NCBI GenBank assembly: GCA_009617715.1
Contig: VTFK01000063.1
Coordinates: forward strand, 248,001-312,000
Reading direction: 5' to 3'
DNA: 64,000 bases
DNA from: Plectrocnemia conspersa
Lineage: Eukaryota > Arthropoda > Insecta > Trichoptera > Polycentropodidae
Below are positions 36,078 to 48,162 of the stretch, in pieces. The translations under genes and the position numbers were made by a program. How positions within the stretch are numbered: position 1 is the first letter of the stretch; every line of letters starts with the position of its first letter. The notes beneath the pieces were generated by a model. That model was given only the letters and a program-made list of their open reading frames with translations. It was not told the origin of the DNA and searched no databases.

Positions 36078-37164
36078 GGACAAAAACACCCCGACATAAG
36101 CGCGGCGTCATATTCGCGCCGACATAACCGCGCAGTGACAAATAAAATAAAATTAAAAAAATGAAAACATAATTTGCATAAAAATAAATATACAATATTG
36201 AATCCTAACTAAGTATATGTTATTAAATTTTCAAATCAGATTAATATTTCAATACTAATTTATATATCACATGATTTTGGATAGTTTATAGAAATCTTTT
36301 GAGATTTTCTAATATAAATACGAATTTTTCTAAGAGATATTATTTGATCGTTATATTTAAATACCCATTGGTCGACATATTTAGATAATGTGTCAAGAAA
36401 AGTGAGTACCGTATTGTAATTAATGCTATTAATAAATTCTTCTTTTTCACTTTCATTTTCATCCTCTTTCTCTTCTGGTTGACTGATATTGGAAACATCT
36501 GCATCACTCACAATTCATACAAATACTCCAATAACTATTCCTTAATGATTTATTCATCGGCATTTTCAAAGTCTTGTACATGTTTTATTAGTTTACATTT
36601 TACTTATTCGTTACGAACCAAAAAAACCTTTCTATGTCTAATAAAATATTCATATCAAATTGAACGAATATTACTGACTTTTTACCCGAAATTTAGTGAT
36701 TAAAATTTAAATGAAATAATTACATTTAATATAAAATTAATATGTGCGGAATATGTATTTATACGTAAATAAATACAACCACACCTATTTGCTATAAATA
36801 AATCAAATAAACAATTTTGTTGATAGATTGAATTAACACATTTTTAAACCTTAACTACCCTAAATATATAGTAGATCAAATTTTTTGCTAGGCGTGTATT
36901 GAAATATAAATATTTTAATTTATCAATATAATATTTTTTACTCAACTAAAATAATATATTTCATTTCTTCATATATATTTGTACTTCTGATGAAAAAAAG
37001 TAAAATGGACCGCGGGTCAAATGGAAGATACGATCGCATTCAATAAGTATTTGACGCTGCGCGATTATGTCGAAGCACAAATGGCGCAAATGTTAGACTG
37101 GCGTATGACGGCGCGCTTATGTCGGGTCGTTTTTGTCCGTCGCGCAATGGTTTTTGTCCATCGC
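36078..37164. mobile_element. DNA transposon remnant with long inverted repeats
   Basis: The left arm 36078-36142 (GGACAAAAACACCCCGACAT, AAGCGCGGCGTCATA, GCGCCGACATAACCGCGCAG) pairs with the reverse complement of 37050-37164 (GGACAAAAACGACCCGACAT, AAGCGCGCCGTCATA, GACATAATCGCGCAGCGTCA). The right arm has extra internal spacer and a repeated GGACAAAAAC motif. The interior contains a fragment of a transposase-like tail on the minus strand. It is the most CpG-rich inverted-repeat pair in the window. Confidence 0.75.
36260..36511 (-). pseudogene. Candidate pogo/Tigger (Jerky-type) transposase C-terminal remnant
   Basis: The 83-codon frame has an acidic start (MSDADVSNISQPEEKEDENE) followed by NTVLTFLDTLSKYVDQWVFK and then ISLRKIRIYIRK. 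An acidic linker followed by a helix of the form L..LE....Y.EQQ....I..L..I...I.K is how many pogo/Tigger/Jerky-type transposases end. The frame lies between the long inverted repeats at 36078 and 37164, so it is probably what remains of that element's transposase. The catalytic domain is absent. The family call is by pattern only. Confidence 0.45.
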
Positions 37165-37171
37165 AAATTCT

Positions 37172-37280
37172 AACATTAAATATTTGGCTTATACCTAGAC
37201 TTTTAAATTTATTAACACATTTAGGGCTGGCTGCCATTGCGGTATTTAGACCAATATTTGATAGAAAGAGCGCGTTTTAA
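37172..37280 (+). repeat. Dispersed repeat B, copy 4
   Basis: TTGGCTTATACCTAGACTTT, then GGGCTGGCTGCCATTGCGGT, ATTTAGACCAATAT and AAAGAGCGCG follow the block order of the copy at 12157-12280. It begins right after the long inverted repeat at 37164, so the two may have been one composite unit. Confidence 0.6.
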
Positions 37281-37299
37281 ACAAAGGTAAAAATTCATT

Positions 37300-38380
37300 A
37301 TATTAAACATTAAATTATTAATTAAAAAAAATATAAAAAATATTACACATTAAAAAAAAATAAACTGATCTTACTAGTCATCCAAAACAAATAACTACAA
37401 TAATATTTTTATTATTAATCTTTAATTATTATTATAAATAAATGCCATAAAATACAATCAAAGAACATTGTCAAACCAAAAAGTTTGGCAATAATCCAAT
37501 AATTGTAATACTATAAAAAATAACCTTGAATTTAAATATAAATATAAAATGCCTTATAGGTAGAAAAAATAATTCCAATGATTCCTAATTTTAGCCAGAT
37601 ATGATTTAATTGGAATTTAATCTATTGATTTTTTTTTCGTAAACCCTAAATTTTAACCACTATTTTTCCTTCCTTTTTCATTAAATTGTAGTAAATCGTA
37701 AACATGGATATGAAAATTGTTATAAAAAACTATTATATAATGTTTAATGAATATGTTATTTTTATTTAAAATATTTGATTAAATTAATATATAAACTGAA
37801 ATAAAAGTTTTATATAAATACGAATTAAATTTGAGGTATTTTTGTGTAAATCCAGTAAATCATGTACTATATATGTGTTCCTAGGATCACTTTACTTAAA
37901 TTTATATATTTAGACGAAAAATATTCATATTCACCGAAAGACAATATTTATTAAAAAAATATATTTCTTCCTAAAATTTCGTATTCTAATTAATAATGTT
38001 TTACAAAAATTATCTAATGGTTATAAAACTTTTATATTAAAAATAATTAATATTATAAATGAATATTTGCGTTACTTAAACAATTAATTAATTTAATTTT
38101 GATCGAAGCTTATTTTAAAATATAATAAAAATTGTCTTTGGTGCATTTTATAATAAGGTTCTAAGAAAATAATATTATGTTTGACATAATAATTGCGATA
38201 ATAACACCATCCAGAGTTTCTTTGACGCAATATGCAATTATTTTAAAATACACGTTTTTATATACTGCAATTAATTATTTATAACTACTCATTTGAAAAC
38301 CTTTAGCACGAATGCCTCATTTATACAACTTTAAGCTTTTCTAGCTAAAACCGTCCCTAGATGCAAACATTTAAACTCGC
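37300..38380. other. AT-rich stretch, nothing supported
   Basis: No exon or element end was recognised. Confidence 0.45.
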
Positions 38381-38720
38381 TTTGAAAATACGTACGTATG
38401 TACTATGCGTAGGTTAGTATCACAACCCCGTGAGGTGTGCTAATTAGTTAATAGCAGGTGTAACATTTTCCAGCGGGTTATTTTTCCTACCCCCAAAAAT
38501 AAACTTAAGAGTGGTTAGGCCTCCCCAGCATAATTATTTCCTCAACTTTGCCACTTCTGCCGAGTTAGCTCCCTTTGTAACGCGATCAGACTTTCTCGAA
38601 CGCTGCCAAAAACCAATTTATCATTCCGGAATTACTTTTTTTCTCCACCGAGACAAAGGGAGGTCAGCTCGCTAAGTACTTCATTAGACGAACGGTCGAC
38701 TTCATTGTTGTATCGTTTTG
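38380..38720. promoter_or_regulatory. GC-richer island
   Basis: Contains CCCCGTGAGGTGTGCTAATT, CAGCGGGTTATTTTTCCTAC and GGGAGGTCAGCTCGCTAAGT. No open frame of note. Candidate regulatory element upstream of the Beat-like coding exons, if transcription starts near 42.3 kb. Confidence 0.25.
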
Positions 38721-39689
38721 AACAGATCTATCAAATAGTTTATCAATTTTAGGTGTAGATTTAGTAACTGCAGTTAAGGGTGAGAGTGATTTATTAATGT
38801 CTCTTTGTTCCCATCATTTTGATAAATATACTATGAAAATAATAATTATTTATTTTAATAAAAAATACTAATATATTTATAATTTACTATTTTATCGTAG
38901 ACCTGTAATCTCTAAAAAAAAAGTGAGTCCTCAACTTATGTGAATTTTTTGAATTTTGTTTCGTTGCACAGCTTAGATGAACAAAAAAGAGCCCGTTGTT
39001 TTTTAGCTATTTACTGTCGAATATTCGTTAATTAGTTTTTTCTTATTTGTTGTATAATATTTTGAAACTTTTTATTTTAAAAAAATAATTAAAACCGACT
39101 TACTCTGAAAAGTTTTGTATTTTAAAAATCGAGTCTGTGCATGGTAGTCATTTTTCTTCAATTATGGCCATTTTAGATTTGCCTTTGATGTTATTTATAA
39201 AATCATGGTTATTACAAATACTAACTGAAAAACGAATGTAATTGCCGAAATTCCAGAAATTATTTATATGTCCGAGTTATTATGGTGCATCTGTGGACTT
39301 TTTCAATGATTAATATTGATTTTTATATATTTATAATTTGTCTAAAGTAACTTATTATGGTAATATAATATATATATATATTTTGGGCAAACTGTATTAT
39401 AGTCGTTTAGGCAGAATACTTTATTAAATTAAATTTGTGCACTATTATTTTTGAAATTGAAAAAATAGTGAATAATCTGTATTCATTATTTATACAGTAT
39501 TTTGAACTCTTCATAGCTTACAAATATATTCGAATATTTCATCATATATTGAAATATTAGTAAAAATAATGAATATTTGGAAACTCTCTTTAGAACAAAT
39601 TTATCACATAGGTTGAACACTTAAACAATGTTTTTTTTTAATATATTTAATTTAATTAGGACTAGATAGTTTGCTAAGTAAAAAAAAGC

Positions 39690-39800
39690 TCAAAAAATGG
39701 CTCTATTGTCTATCGGCGACGACGAGCGACGGTACGTAAGAGCGAATTTCGACCATCAGGAGCGAATAGAGCGCTATATAGGAATTTATTTTTGTAGAGA
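39690..39800 (+). other. Short open frame with a donor-like site
   Basis: An ATG at about 39697 opens MALLSIGDDERRYVRANFDH and stays open for about 38 codons. A strong donor-like CG|GTACGTAAG lies inside it at about 39733. It could be a first exon, part of a transposon or chance; no homology recognised. Confidence 0.15.
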
Positions 39801-40489
39801 AAACAAGCTATAAATATTTATTATTATTGTACTATGAGTTTACCTTATTAATTTAAAATACTATTCTGATAATAAATAAATATTCTCTGATGTTTAACGT
39901 CGACGACAATACAATACTTTATAAGATCGTATAAAAAAGCTACAATTGATTCATTGACAAATTACTACTGTTATTTTATGTGTTTAACTAGTTTTTATAA
40001 ATTTTAAGTATTGCAGAAAAACATGCGTTGTCTGCAAACATAAGTATTGAATATATAAACCAAATTAGTGTAAATAAAATGTCATTTTTTTAAACGTTTT
40101 TTTACAAAATTAAAAATACAGAGAAATTTATTACCAGTAGCTGATTTATAATCATTTTTAATTCACAAAATTTAATTAAAAGTATAAAATAAAAGTAATA
40201 GTGACTAAAATTTAAATTTAAAAAATAGTAATAAAATTATTTGCTTAAATAATAAAAATGAAACGTATAGTTAAATTTAGGTTTGATTTTGTGAAATATT
40301 ATTTTAGTATTTTAAGCATAATTCTGTTATTTTAAATTTTACTATAAACAGGTGTAGTGTGTATTATTTTTAATGACCGAGTTTATCAAAAAATTAATTT
40401 CTGCTGTTACTCCACACCGATCAAGCGCATGTTAATATCGGTTTAATTAGCTCTTTTTAATGTATTTTTTTTTGTTAATTATTAGTTTT

Positions 40490-40640
40490 AGGGCTGCAAT
40501 GGCAGCAAGCTCTTCGAAACTGAGCTCCGCCATATGTTAAAAAAATAGCTTATAATCTAGATGTATATCAAGGTATTTAACGCTAATCTTCCATTTAATG
40601 TAGTTTCCTTGTTCACTTTAAAGGGGTAAAAGCTATGGTT
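40490..40640 (+). repeat. Dispersed repeat F, copy 1
   Basis: TTAGGGCTGCAATGGCAGCA, then AGGTATTTAACGCTAATC and a TTT-rich spacer, matches CTTAGGGTCGCAATGTTGGC and AGGTATTTAACGCTTGTT at 52985-53110, in the same order and orientation. Confidence 0.55.
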
Positions 40641-40874
40641 TTATAAAAAAAATATTTTATTTATTAAAATATTTATTTTAGTATTGTAAAGATTTATGTA
40701 ACTTAATTACATTTGGTTTAAGACTATACTAACTTATTATAATGGCTGTATGTCAGCATACATCGATAAGTCAATATTTAAAAACTATAAACGTCATTAT
40801 AAAGTACTTCAGCAAGATTTTTTAGTGAAACAACATAGCTTCTACCGTTCAGGTATGAGCGTATTATGATCATT

Positions 40875-41190
40875 ATGACAGACTAGTGGTATAAGTTGGT
40901 GACTAATACTTGAAATACTTGGGTTTAAAAGCCATACAAATCCCAGTGTTTTTCAATTTATATCGTATCACAAGTACTATTTAATCGATCATCACTAATT
41001 AGATTTTCCTCGATTTTTCTAAACTCGCAGATGGCGAATAATTAAAATAAAATTATGCTAGGAAATAGATGTCATCTATTTACAGACTTTGATTTTAGTC
41101 TGTCATATTTACTACTTACACGGTAGTTATTGACTGAATTTATCCTGTTGTAACGCATTGGGCTAACGCTTGTTATTTCTACAATAAATA
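40875..41190 (+). repeat. tRNA-derived SINE, fullest copy
   Basis: The head reads AGTGGTATAAGTTGGTGACT, then GAAATACTTGGGTTTAAAAG, giving A-box- and B-box-like segments in tRNA spacing. After an AT-rich body, the 3' end reads TTGTAACGCATTGGGCTAAC and GCTTGTTATT. The head matches the minus-strand copy at 46235-46345, and the tail matches 46825-46870 and 62228-62275. About 315 bp. Confidence 0.6.
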
Positions 41191-42039
41191 TATGTTGATG
41201 ACATAATCATTTGTTGTGAAATGATTTTTATATCGAGTAAAAATAATTCTGTGATTCTTACATATAAAATTTGGGTAGATGCTCAGTTAAGTTAGTGAGT
41301 CGTAGAATACAGAAAATAACCAGAAATTATTTTAAACGAAGTGAGATTTTGAAAAATATTATAATACTATGTACAATAGTTTATGGTAAAACTTTATTAT
41401 TAAGTTGTTAGATATCAAATGCTTCGAAATTACTTACATGTCAAAATAAATCAATCGCGATTTTTTTTCCTATATTTTTAGTCAGAGTTTTTTTTTATAT
41501 CATTTTTTGAGTTATATATATATATTTGTTACGTACATTTAATCACCTAATTATAGCTACTTTTTGAGTTTCATTTAACGATACAAATATGTAATTAAAG
41601 CTATGTGATACATAATACGTATGTATTATTTATAGAATCTTACACTTTATCTGAAAAGTACTATGCTTTTTAAATTATATTAATTATAATTTAAGAAAAT
41701 TAAATTTTAAATTTTACTGCAAAGTTTGTTTGTATTTTAAATAGTTTGACGATATCGCTGACATAAAAAAATAAATTAAAATAAAATATTTGACTGTAAA
41801 CATCAAATACATTTACACTAAAAGTTATTGTTTATTATTATATTATGTAAGAATTTTTTAATGCATAAACAATTAAAAGAAAGCTTATATAACATATTTG
41901 ACTTACGCAATGCTTTCTCAAAAAGTTTTTTGTATTGCAAAAATCTTAAATTATTTTATCTAAACTTAAAAAAATTGGAACCCCTTTTCTAATTGGCGCT
42001 CTAATACCTCGATCCGTTTCTGCGTATATTTTTATTTCA

Positions 42040-42395
42040 GTCCATAATCACACTCATTACACGTTATTTACATTTTACGAATGTTTTTCCACACTATACG
42101 AAACAAATCGCGAATGGCGAGGGTCAAAACATTTTGACAACAACTGACAACGCGACCGTCCCGCGCTGCCAACGTAGGCGTACTGACCGTGGCACCACGG
42201 GGGCGTTGCGGCTTCCAAACTGCGTTCCGGGAAACATCCTGACATGTGATCGACCACCGGTTCTCCATACGTACCGTTTTGCTTTTCCACGCCGAATTTC
42301 CCCAGAGCGTTTGGGAAAGCTCGCCAGTCAACTCAGTACGCATGCGCGTTTCGCTCGACTATACAACCGACGTACGAATCTATTGAGATAAAACA
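42040..42395 (-). promoter_or_regulatory. CpG-rich block: candidate promoter and untranslated first exon
   Basis: The densest CpG region of the central window. It includes the NRF1-like palindrome GCGCATGC at about 42341-42350 and a CTCAGTA initiator-like string on the plus strand. On the minus strand a strong donor, AAACG|GTACGTATG, lies at 42273-42275. This suits a short untranslated exon for a minus-strand gene; the Beat-like gene 8 kb downstream needs one because of the acceptor before its ATG. Overlapping 70-90 codon frames on both strands look like CpG-driven noise. A bidirectional promoter or transposon sequence are alternatives. Confidence 0.4.
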
Positions 42396-43041
42396 CAATA
42401 GAGGGAAAATGTCTTGCTTCTTACTCCGAAACGAAGAATAGGTCTGGATCGAGAATGTCAATAATACACAATCACGTATACATGTGTAAAAAAACCGTAG
42501 GAGCATTTTTAATTTAGTTTACCAATCCATTAGTACAGTTTTATTATAACTATAAAAAATATTGTATTATAAATAAATTAATACACTCACTGATAAATAT
42601 ATATTGTATTAAATAATTTAGTATTTCTAATTAACTGAATATTCCCTCTTAATCAAAAAGGTTCTTGCGATACATTTATATGAAAATATTTGGTTATTAT
42701 CCGTTCTTGTTAGGGCTTCCAAAAAACCGTCCGAAAAACAAGGTTTTCGTTTTATTTTACTAATCAAAAACCGACCTTGCCAAATTAATATATTTCGTAT
42801 GATTTAAATATTTATTTTCAAAAATAAATTCGTAAATTTTTGCGTAAAATTATGCAAAAACATCCCATTTCATTGCTTTAAATGTACTGTTTATTGTAAA
42901 ATAAACAGAAATGGATAATAAAAAGCACGTTAAATAATATATTTAGCTGATATAACTAATTTTTACACTTAAATTGAAATGAAACATATAAAACATTTAC
43001 AAAAAATATATTTTTTTAATATTATAATTTATTTATTATTA

Positions 43042-43997
<956 letters not shown>

Positions 43998-44178
43998 TGC
44001 ACGAATGTGTTTCTTTGTTACATTTAAGAAACCCCGCCTCATTTTTATTTTTGCGAATTATTTTATAAATTCACACCTACGTACATTATTCCCTTGGCCG
44101 TACTCGTTTTCTTTTATTAAACTATCCTTAAATTGTCTCTTTTTCTAGTATTAAATCTATGTACATCTTTATTTATTA

Positions 44179-44442
44179 TTAAAAATTATAAAAATACTCT
44201 GCTGGTAACACATTATTTTCCAAATTATATATAAATACTAAAAAAAATGGTTTAAAAATTTCTTTAACATCCAACCATTCCAATCTCTTAATCATACTGC
44301 TACAACTAGTAAATCTATTGTCATTAAAAACTACTTTCATTACCCTATTTTGTAAATTTCGCAACATTGTTTTATCTAATTTATTAAACATATCGAATAT
44401 TGTTGCACATTTTTTTGGGTTTATAGTTAACATATTTTTCAT
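44179..44442 (-). pseudogene. LINE reverse transcriptase C-terminal fragment
   Basis: The frame reads MLRNLQNRVMKVVFNDNRFT, then MIKRLEWLDVKEIFKPFFLV and NNVLPAEYF. It matches the conserved segment after the RT domain in non-LTR elements, LQ.LQN.A.R.I......T....M...L.WL.V..R......I.......LP.Y. It is intact over 87 codons but truncated on both sides. The relationship to the core fragment at 19870-20337 is undetermined. Confidence 0.8.
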
Positions 44443-44487
44443 CCGAGATAATATACTAATTTTTATACATTTTTTTTAATTTTTCAT

Positions 44488-44633
44488 GGTAAATTGCAGA
44501 CGTGCTATTTGGGTGCGTGTAGTTGGGGAACTAGAAAATACTCATGCATTTTTTGCAATACGTACGTACGAATTAGGTGCGTCAAATAGCATGTCCCCAA
44601 TTTACCGTGTTATTGGGGGGTCTACTGTACTGA
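44488..44633. mobile_element. MITE-like inverted repeat with a pogo-like end
   Basis: GGTAAATTGCAGACGTGCTA (44488) pairs with the reverse complement of the right arm, GGTAAATTGGGGACATGCTA, and both continue TTTG..GCG. Outside the right arm, TTGGGGGGTCTACTGTA resembles a pogo/Tigger terminal sequence (reverse complement TACAGTAGACCCCCCAA). The matching outer left end is not visible, so the left border is truncated. Confidence 0.55.
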
Positions 44634-45243
44634 CATTTTAGCAACATCACGGTGTTTGGTTTTCGTTAAATATTGCACTGAATAAAATTTAATTTAATTA
44701 TAGAAAATCAAAACAAAAACTTAATTTTTTAATTTTTGTATTGTTAGTACTTTCCTAAAAAATAATAATATTGCTATAAGAATTGGTTTATTTTAAAACA
44801 TATTTGAAAACGGATTTATTTCGTTATTAAAGAACAAATATCATTAACTAATTTGTTGATGCTAAGTCTTTTGGGAGTAATAAACAGTAATTCTAACAAT
44901 GTTATTTTACTATACTTCGATGCGATGGTTAAGCAGAGGGAAATATGTGAAACGATTTTTTCCTATACACTAAGAAATTATTTTGTTTTTGTAGGAAAAC
45001 AATAAAATTTCCAGAAAATTGCAAAATGGTGGATTGTGGTCGTGTCTCTTTGCATTTCTGTGTTACATCACAGAAAAACTTGGCTATTTTAATTGTAGTG
45101 TACAGGGGTAAAATAAAATCATTTTGCAAATAGAGAATAAATTATTTGCTTTTGAAGAAAAAATAAACATATGTATATCCTGAAGAAATACAAAACCAAA
45201 TATTTTGTAATTTTCTAACCCTAATAAAAGCTAAACAAGATGA

Positions 45244-45280
45244 TATTGCCATTTCTCTAGAGTCTAGAGAAATGGCAATA
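45244..45280. repeat. Perfect 37-bp palindrome
   Basis: Arms TATTGCCATTTCTCTAGA and TCTAGAGAAATGGCAATA with a single G between them. No mismatches. Followed 4 bp later by another perfect palindrome with the same TCTAGAGTCTAGA centre. Confidence 0.97.
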
Positions 45281-45284
45281 CCAT

Positions 45285-45333
45285 AAAATTATAATATAAT
45301 TGTCTAGAGTCTAGACAATTATATTATAATTTT
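45285..45333. repeat. Perfect 49-bp palindrome
   Basis: 24-bp arms, the inner part reading AATATAATTGTCTAGA on the left, with a single G centre and no mismatch. It shares its 13-bp core TCTAGAGTCTAGA with the preceding palindrome. Confidence 0.97.
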
Positions 45334-45404
45334 TTTATATTCAATTAGCTGCAATTGGATGTTATTTAAAGAATTATTTGAGCTTAAAAACAATACGAAT
45401 CTGA

Positions 45405-45850
45405 AAGCAATTTTACAGTATAAGATTTTTTAATGCACAATCTCTCTGAATTTCCACCATACACACAAAATAACTTTGTTTAAAGAGCTTGAGGTTAGAG
45501 TTAGATTTTGCTACTTTACCACTGGATAACCACTGTCTTCTACGACGATTGGTGTCGTACAATACTCATATCCAGGTAATAAATGATTAAAAAAAATATC
45601 TTGGAATATGCAGGTACACGTCGACTTGTTTTCTTAGCTCAATTCATGTAAAACACATAAATCTAGTCTCCAAACTTTCCCAATCTTCTTAATGTGTCTA
45701 TGCACTATTGAATCGAATTTTATTTATTAGTTATTTTCTGCAGCCAGGACTTCTAGTCTATCTTTGCTAGTCTTCCACATCGATCCGTTCGAATCTTTTT
45801 AAACCATCTTTGATGTTTTTACGGATGTCTAATGAATCATATCATTTTTA
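45405..45850 (-). pseudogene. Decayed mariner transposase, copy 2
   Basis: The minus strand near 45500-45420 reads KVILCVWWKFREIVH, corresponding to the mariner KVMLCVWWDWKG block with the catalytic-region D lost. Upstream DNA (GTACGACACCAATCGTCGTA) parallels the copy at 35195-35720 base by base for several hundred bases. Both copies derive from one mariner family and both are dead. Confidence 0.75.
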
Positions 45851-46234
45851 AAACATGTTTTAGTGCTCATAGTTGCTGATTGTTTTAAATAAATTTGTTC
45901 TCATCTTCTCTCGTCTCCCACAGTTTTGCCTCTATTACTCTCTCTTTGGCGATAAAAGAAAGAAAAACATTATATCACCATGATGATTTGATATTTTATT
46001 AATTTCATTTTATATACGAGTATACATAGAATAATGACACAAGGGTTAAATGACTCATTGGACAATACATCATTATTTAATAAACTTTTTCAAATTGTAA
46101 TACTGCTATTGTGTAATTGCGACTCTATCCTAATTTTCTAGTATTTGCATATACAGCTAAAAATAAATAATTTACTAAAAAATATGTTTATTAATAAATA
46201 TGAAATTGATTAATTTGCAAATAAAAATCGCATG

Positions 46235-46345
46235 TTGTGAATCATAATAATATGTGAATCTTATTGTGGTCCATATGGGATTCAAACCCAGGTCTTTCAG
46301 GTCAATAGCCAACGACTTATACCACTTGTCTATGGTGCTGGTAGC
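46235..46345 (-). repeat. tRNA-like SINE head (minus orientation)
   Basis: The reverse complement reads AAGTGGTATAAGTCGTTGGC, then GAAAGACCTGGGTTTGAATC and CCATATGG, the best-preserved A and B boxes of this family. Short frames on both strands here are incidental. Confidence 0.6.
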
Positions 46346-46799
46346 TTTACGAGACATATCTTGCGTCAGTTTTCAAAATACATGCTCTATCTCTTATGTT
46401 CAATTTCTCAATATACGAATCAGTGTCGTATTGTTATTTTACGGGATGCGATATAGCGCGCCGATTGACTATTGTTCAATATTTACAGTTATTTATAGCC
46501 CGAGAAGTCCTTTGGGACCCTTGAGCTTTTATCCCCGTATTTTTTCGTGAAAAAGCGCGACATAAAAGTGACATTAAAACTTTTTTAGAATGTGACAATG
46601 AGTTGGCTAATGTGGTCGTTTGCAGCGTTTTTGCTATTGTCATATAAAAAGAATTTTACGTCATACTTTTTTGGAGAAACAAAAATAAATCGCGAATTAC
46701 AAAAAAAACATTATTATTTAATTCGGAGTAATATTTATGTAATAATAAAATCAGATTATTTAGAGGAATGAGTTTATTTATTTATTTAATGTAAGTCTT

Positions 46800-46880
46800 C
46801 CGTTGCAAAATGAGAAGATTTACTCCATTGTAACGCACTGGGCTTACGCCTGTCTAGTTACAACGGAAGATTTAATATAA
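46800..46880 (+). repeat. SINE tail copy
   Basis: CATTGTAACGCACTGGGCTT, ACGCCTGTCTAG and TTACAACGG match the tail blocks at 41148 and 62235. TCTTCCGTTG..CAACGGAAGA forms a flanking inverted pair here. Confidence 0.5.
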
Positions 46881-47299
46881 ATAAATATTCGGGATAGATT
46901 CGAGACAACCCAGGAATTTCTAGTTTAAAATCAGAGACGCCACTTTAGCTTTTTCTGGGGAGGGGGTGGGGAAATCGAAGGCGTCAGTATTTTTTTTTAT
47001 ATTTTGATTACAATAAAATTCATAGTATTTCATTAAATGACACTTTTAAATCAATTAAATGGCAAAAGGAGGGGCAAATGCCTCCCCCTCCCTTAAATGA
47101 TACAGCTCTTGTGTTGGATATAGCAGCATTACATGATATGGATGACAAATATCCAGATTTAAAATTAAAAAAATATTTCATAAAATATCTGAAATAACAA
47201 AAAACTTAAAAATCATTAAATGCAGTAAGGTACATTTAAATTATATATTTTTTTTTTAATTGACATTTTTTTGCACAACACTTGAGCTTTCGATACTTG

Positions 47300-47420
47300 A
47301 CTTCAATTTGATTCGCATTCTGTATGATACGCTAGTTCATAGCGTCCTCGAATATGGCTCCGTTTTATGGAATGTTGAAGAGATAGATTGTCAGATATCT
47401 CTGCAATAATAAGTACGGGC
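47300..47420 (+). pseudogene. LINE reverse transcriptase short fragment
   Basis: The frame reads IRILYDTLVHSVLEYGSVLW, matching the K.LY.SLV.S.LEYGS..W block near the end of non-LTR RT domains. It ends soon after in stops. Confidence 0.65.
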
Positions 47421-47459
47421 CATGTACATATTTTTATCCTAATGCCTTTTTGATAGTAG

Positions 47460-47645
47460 TAGTAGTAGCATTTTATAGACTGCGAGGCTTAGAGTGCCCC
47501 AGAGAGTCGCGATCGCGTCCCTTATTCTAGACCGTTATCACGGAAAATACGTCAGCGCTTGAGAACGCTGCTCTGGAACGAGCCATTCAGCTTCTCAACG
47601 AGCTTGCCAAATACATGTTTAAGGCGATGGCTATGAGGAGCTAAA
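47460..47645 (+). other. GC-richer block with a 38-codon open frame
   Basis: After a TAG at about 47529, the plus strand is open as TVITENTSALENAALERAIQ, then LLNELAKYMFKAMAMRS and TAA. The composition is coding-like and it lies just after the LINE fragment, so it may be retrotransposon ORF sequence. Family unknown. Confidence 0.25.
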
Positions 47646-48106
47646 AAAATATATCGATGGTGCTCATCATTATAATTTTTTAAAATTTTTAAATGTTTGT
47701 GTAATGGACATCATAACGCAATTGGGAAACCTGTACAATAAAAAAATGAAATATTAGAACAAAATTACTTTCCTTAATATATAATTACACACTTATTCCA
47801 TTATTTTTAATCATAATGTGATTAAATCGATTATTTTTTTATGCTTAATCGTATATTTTAATGAGGCGATAATTATCTAAGATCATTAATATTTCTCAGC
47901 TATACATTTTGATGAGCTTCTCGATCATACATTTTTTCTGTTATCAGTAATTTTTTTATAAATTATCTCGTTAAGTGCTAACTTTTTTCATTGTTGTGAT
48001 TTACGATACGGAGCATGGTCGCTTTTGAAGGATAAATACAATAATTGTAAAGGAATCCTTGGGGAATTTAATCCAGTAATACAACACAATAGCGTTTTAA
48101 AACTTT

Positions 48107-48162
48107 TTAGAGATAAAGCAAAAATACATTGTATATACAATGTATTTTTGCTTTATCTCTAA
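48107..48162. repeat. Perfect 56-bp palindrome
   Basis: Arms of 28 bp, the outer part reading TTAGAGATAAAGCAAAAATA and the centre TTGTATATACAA, with no spacer and no mismatch. Transcribed from either strand it gives an uninterrupted hairpin stem. No similarity to the two palindromes at 45.2-45.3 kb. Confidence 0.97.

Noticed and set aside
42068..42391. Overlapping 71-91 codon frames on both strands of the CpG-rich block
   Set aside because: Frames on both strands and in two phases at once point to base composition, not coding.
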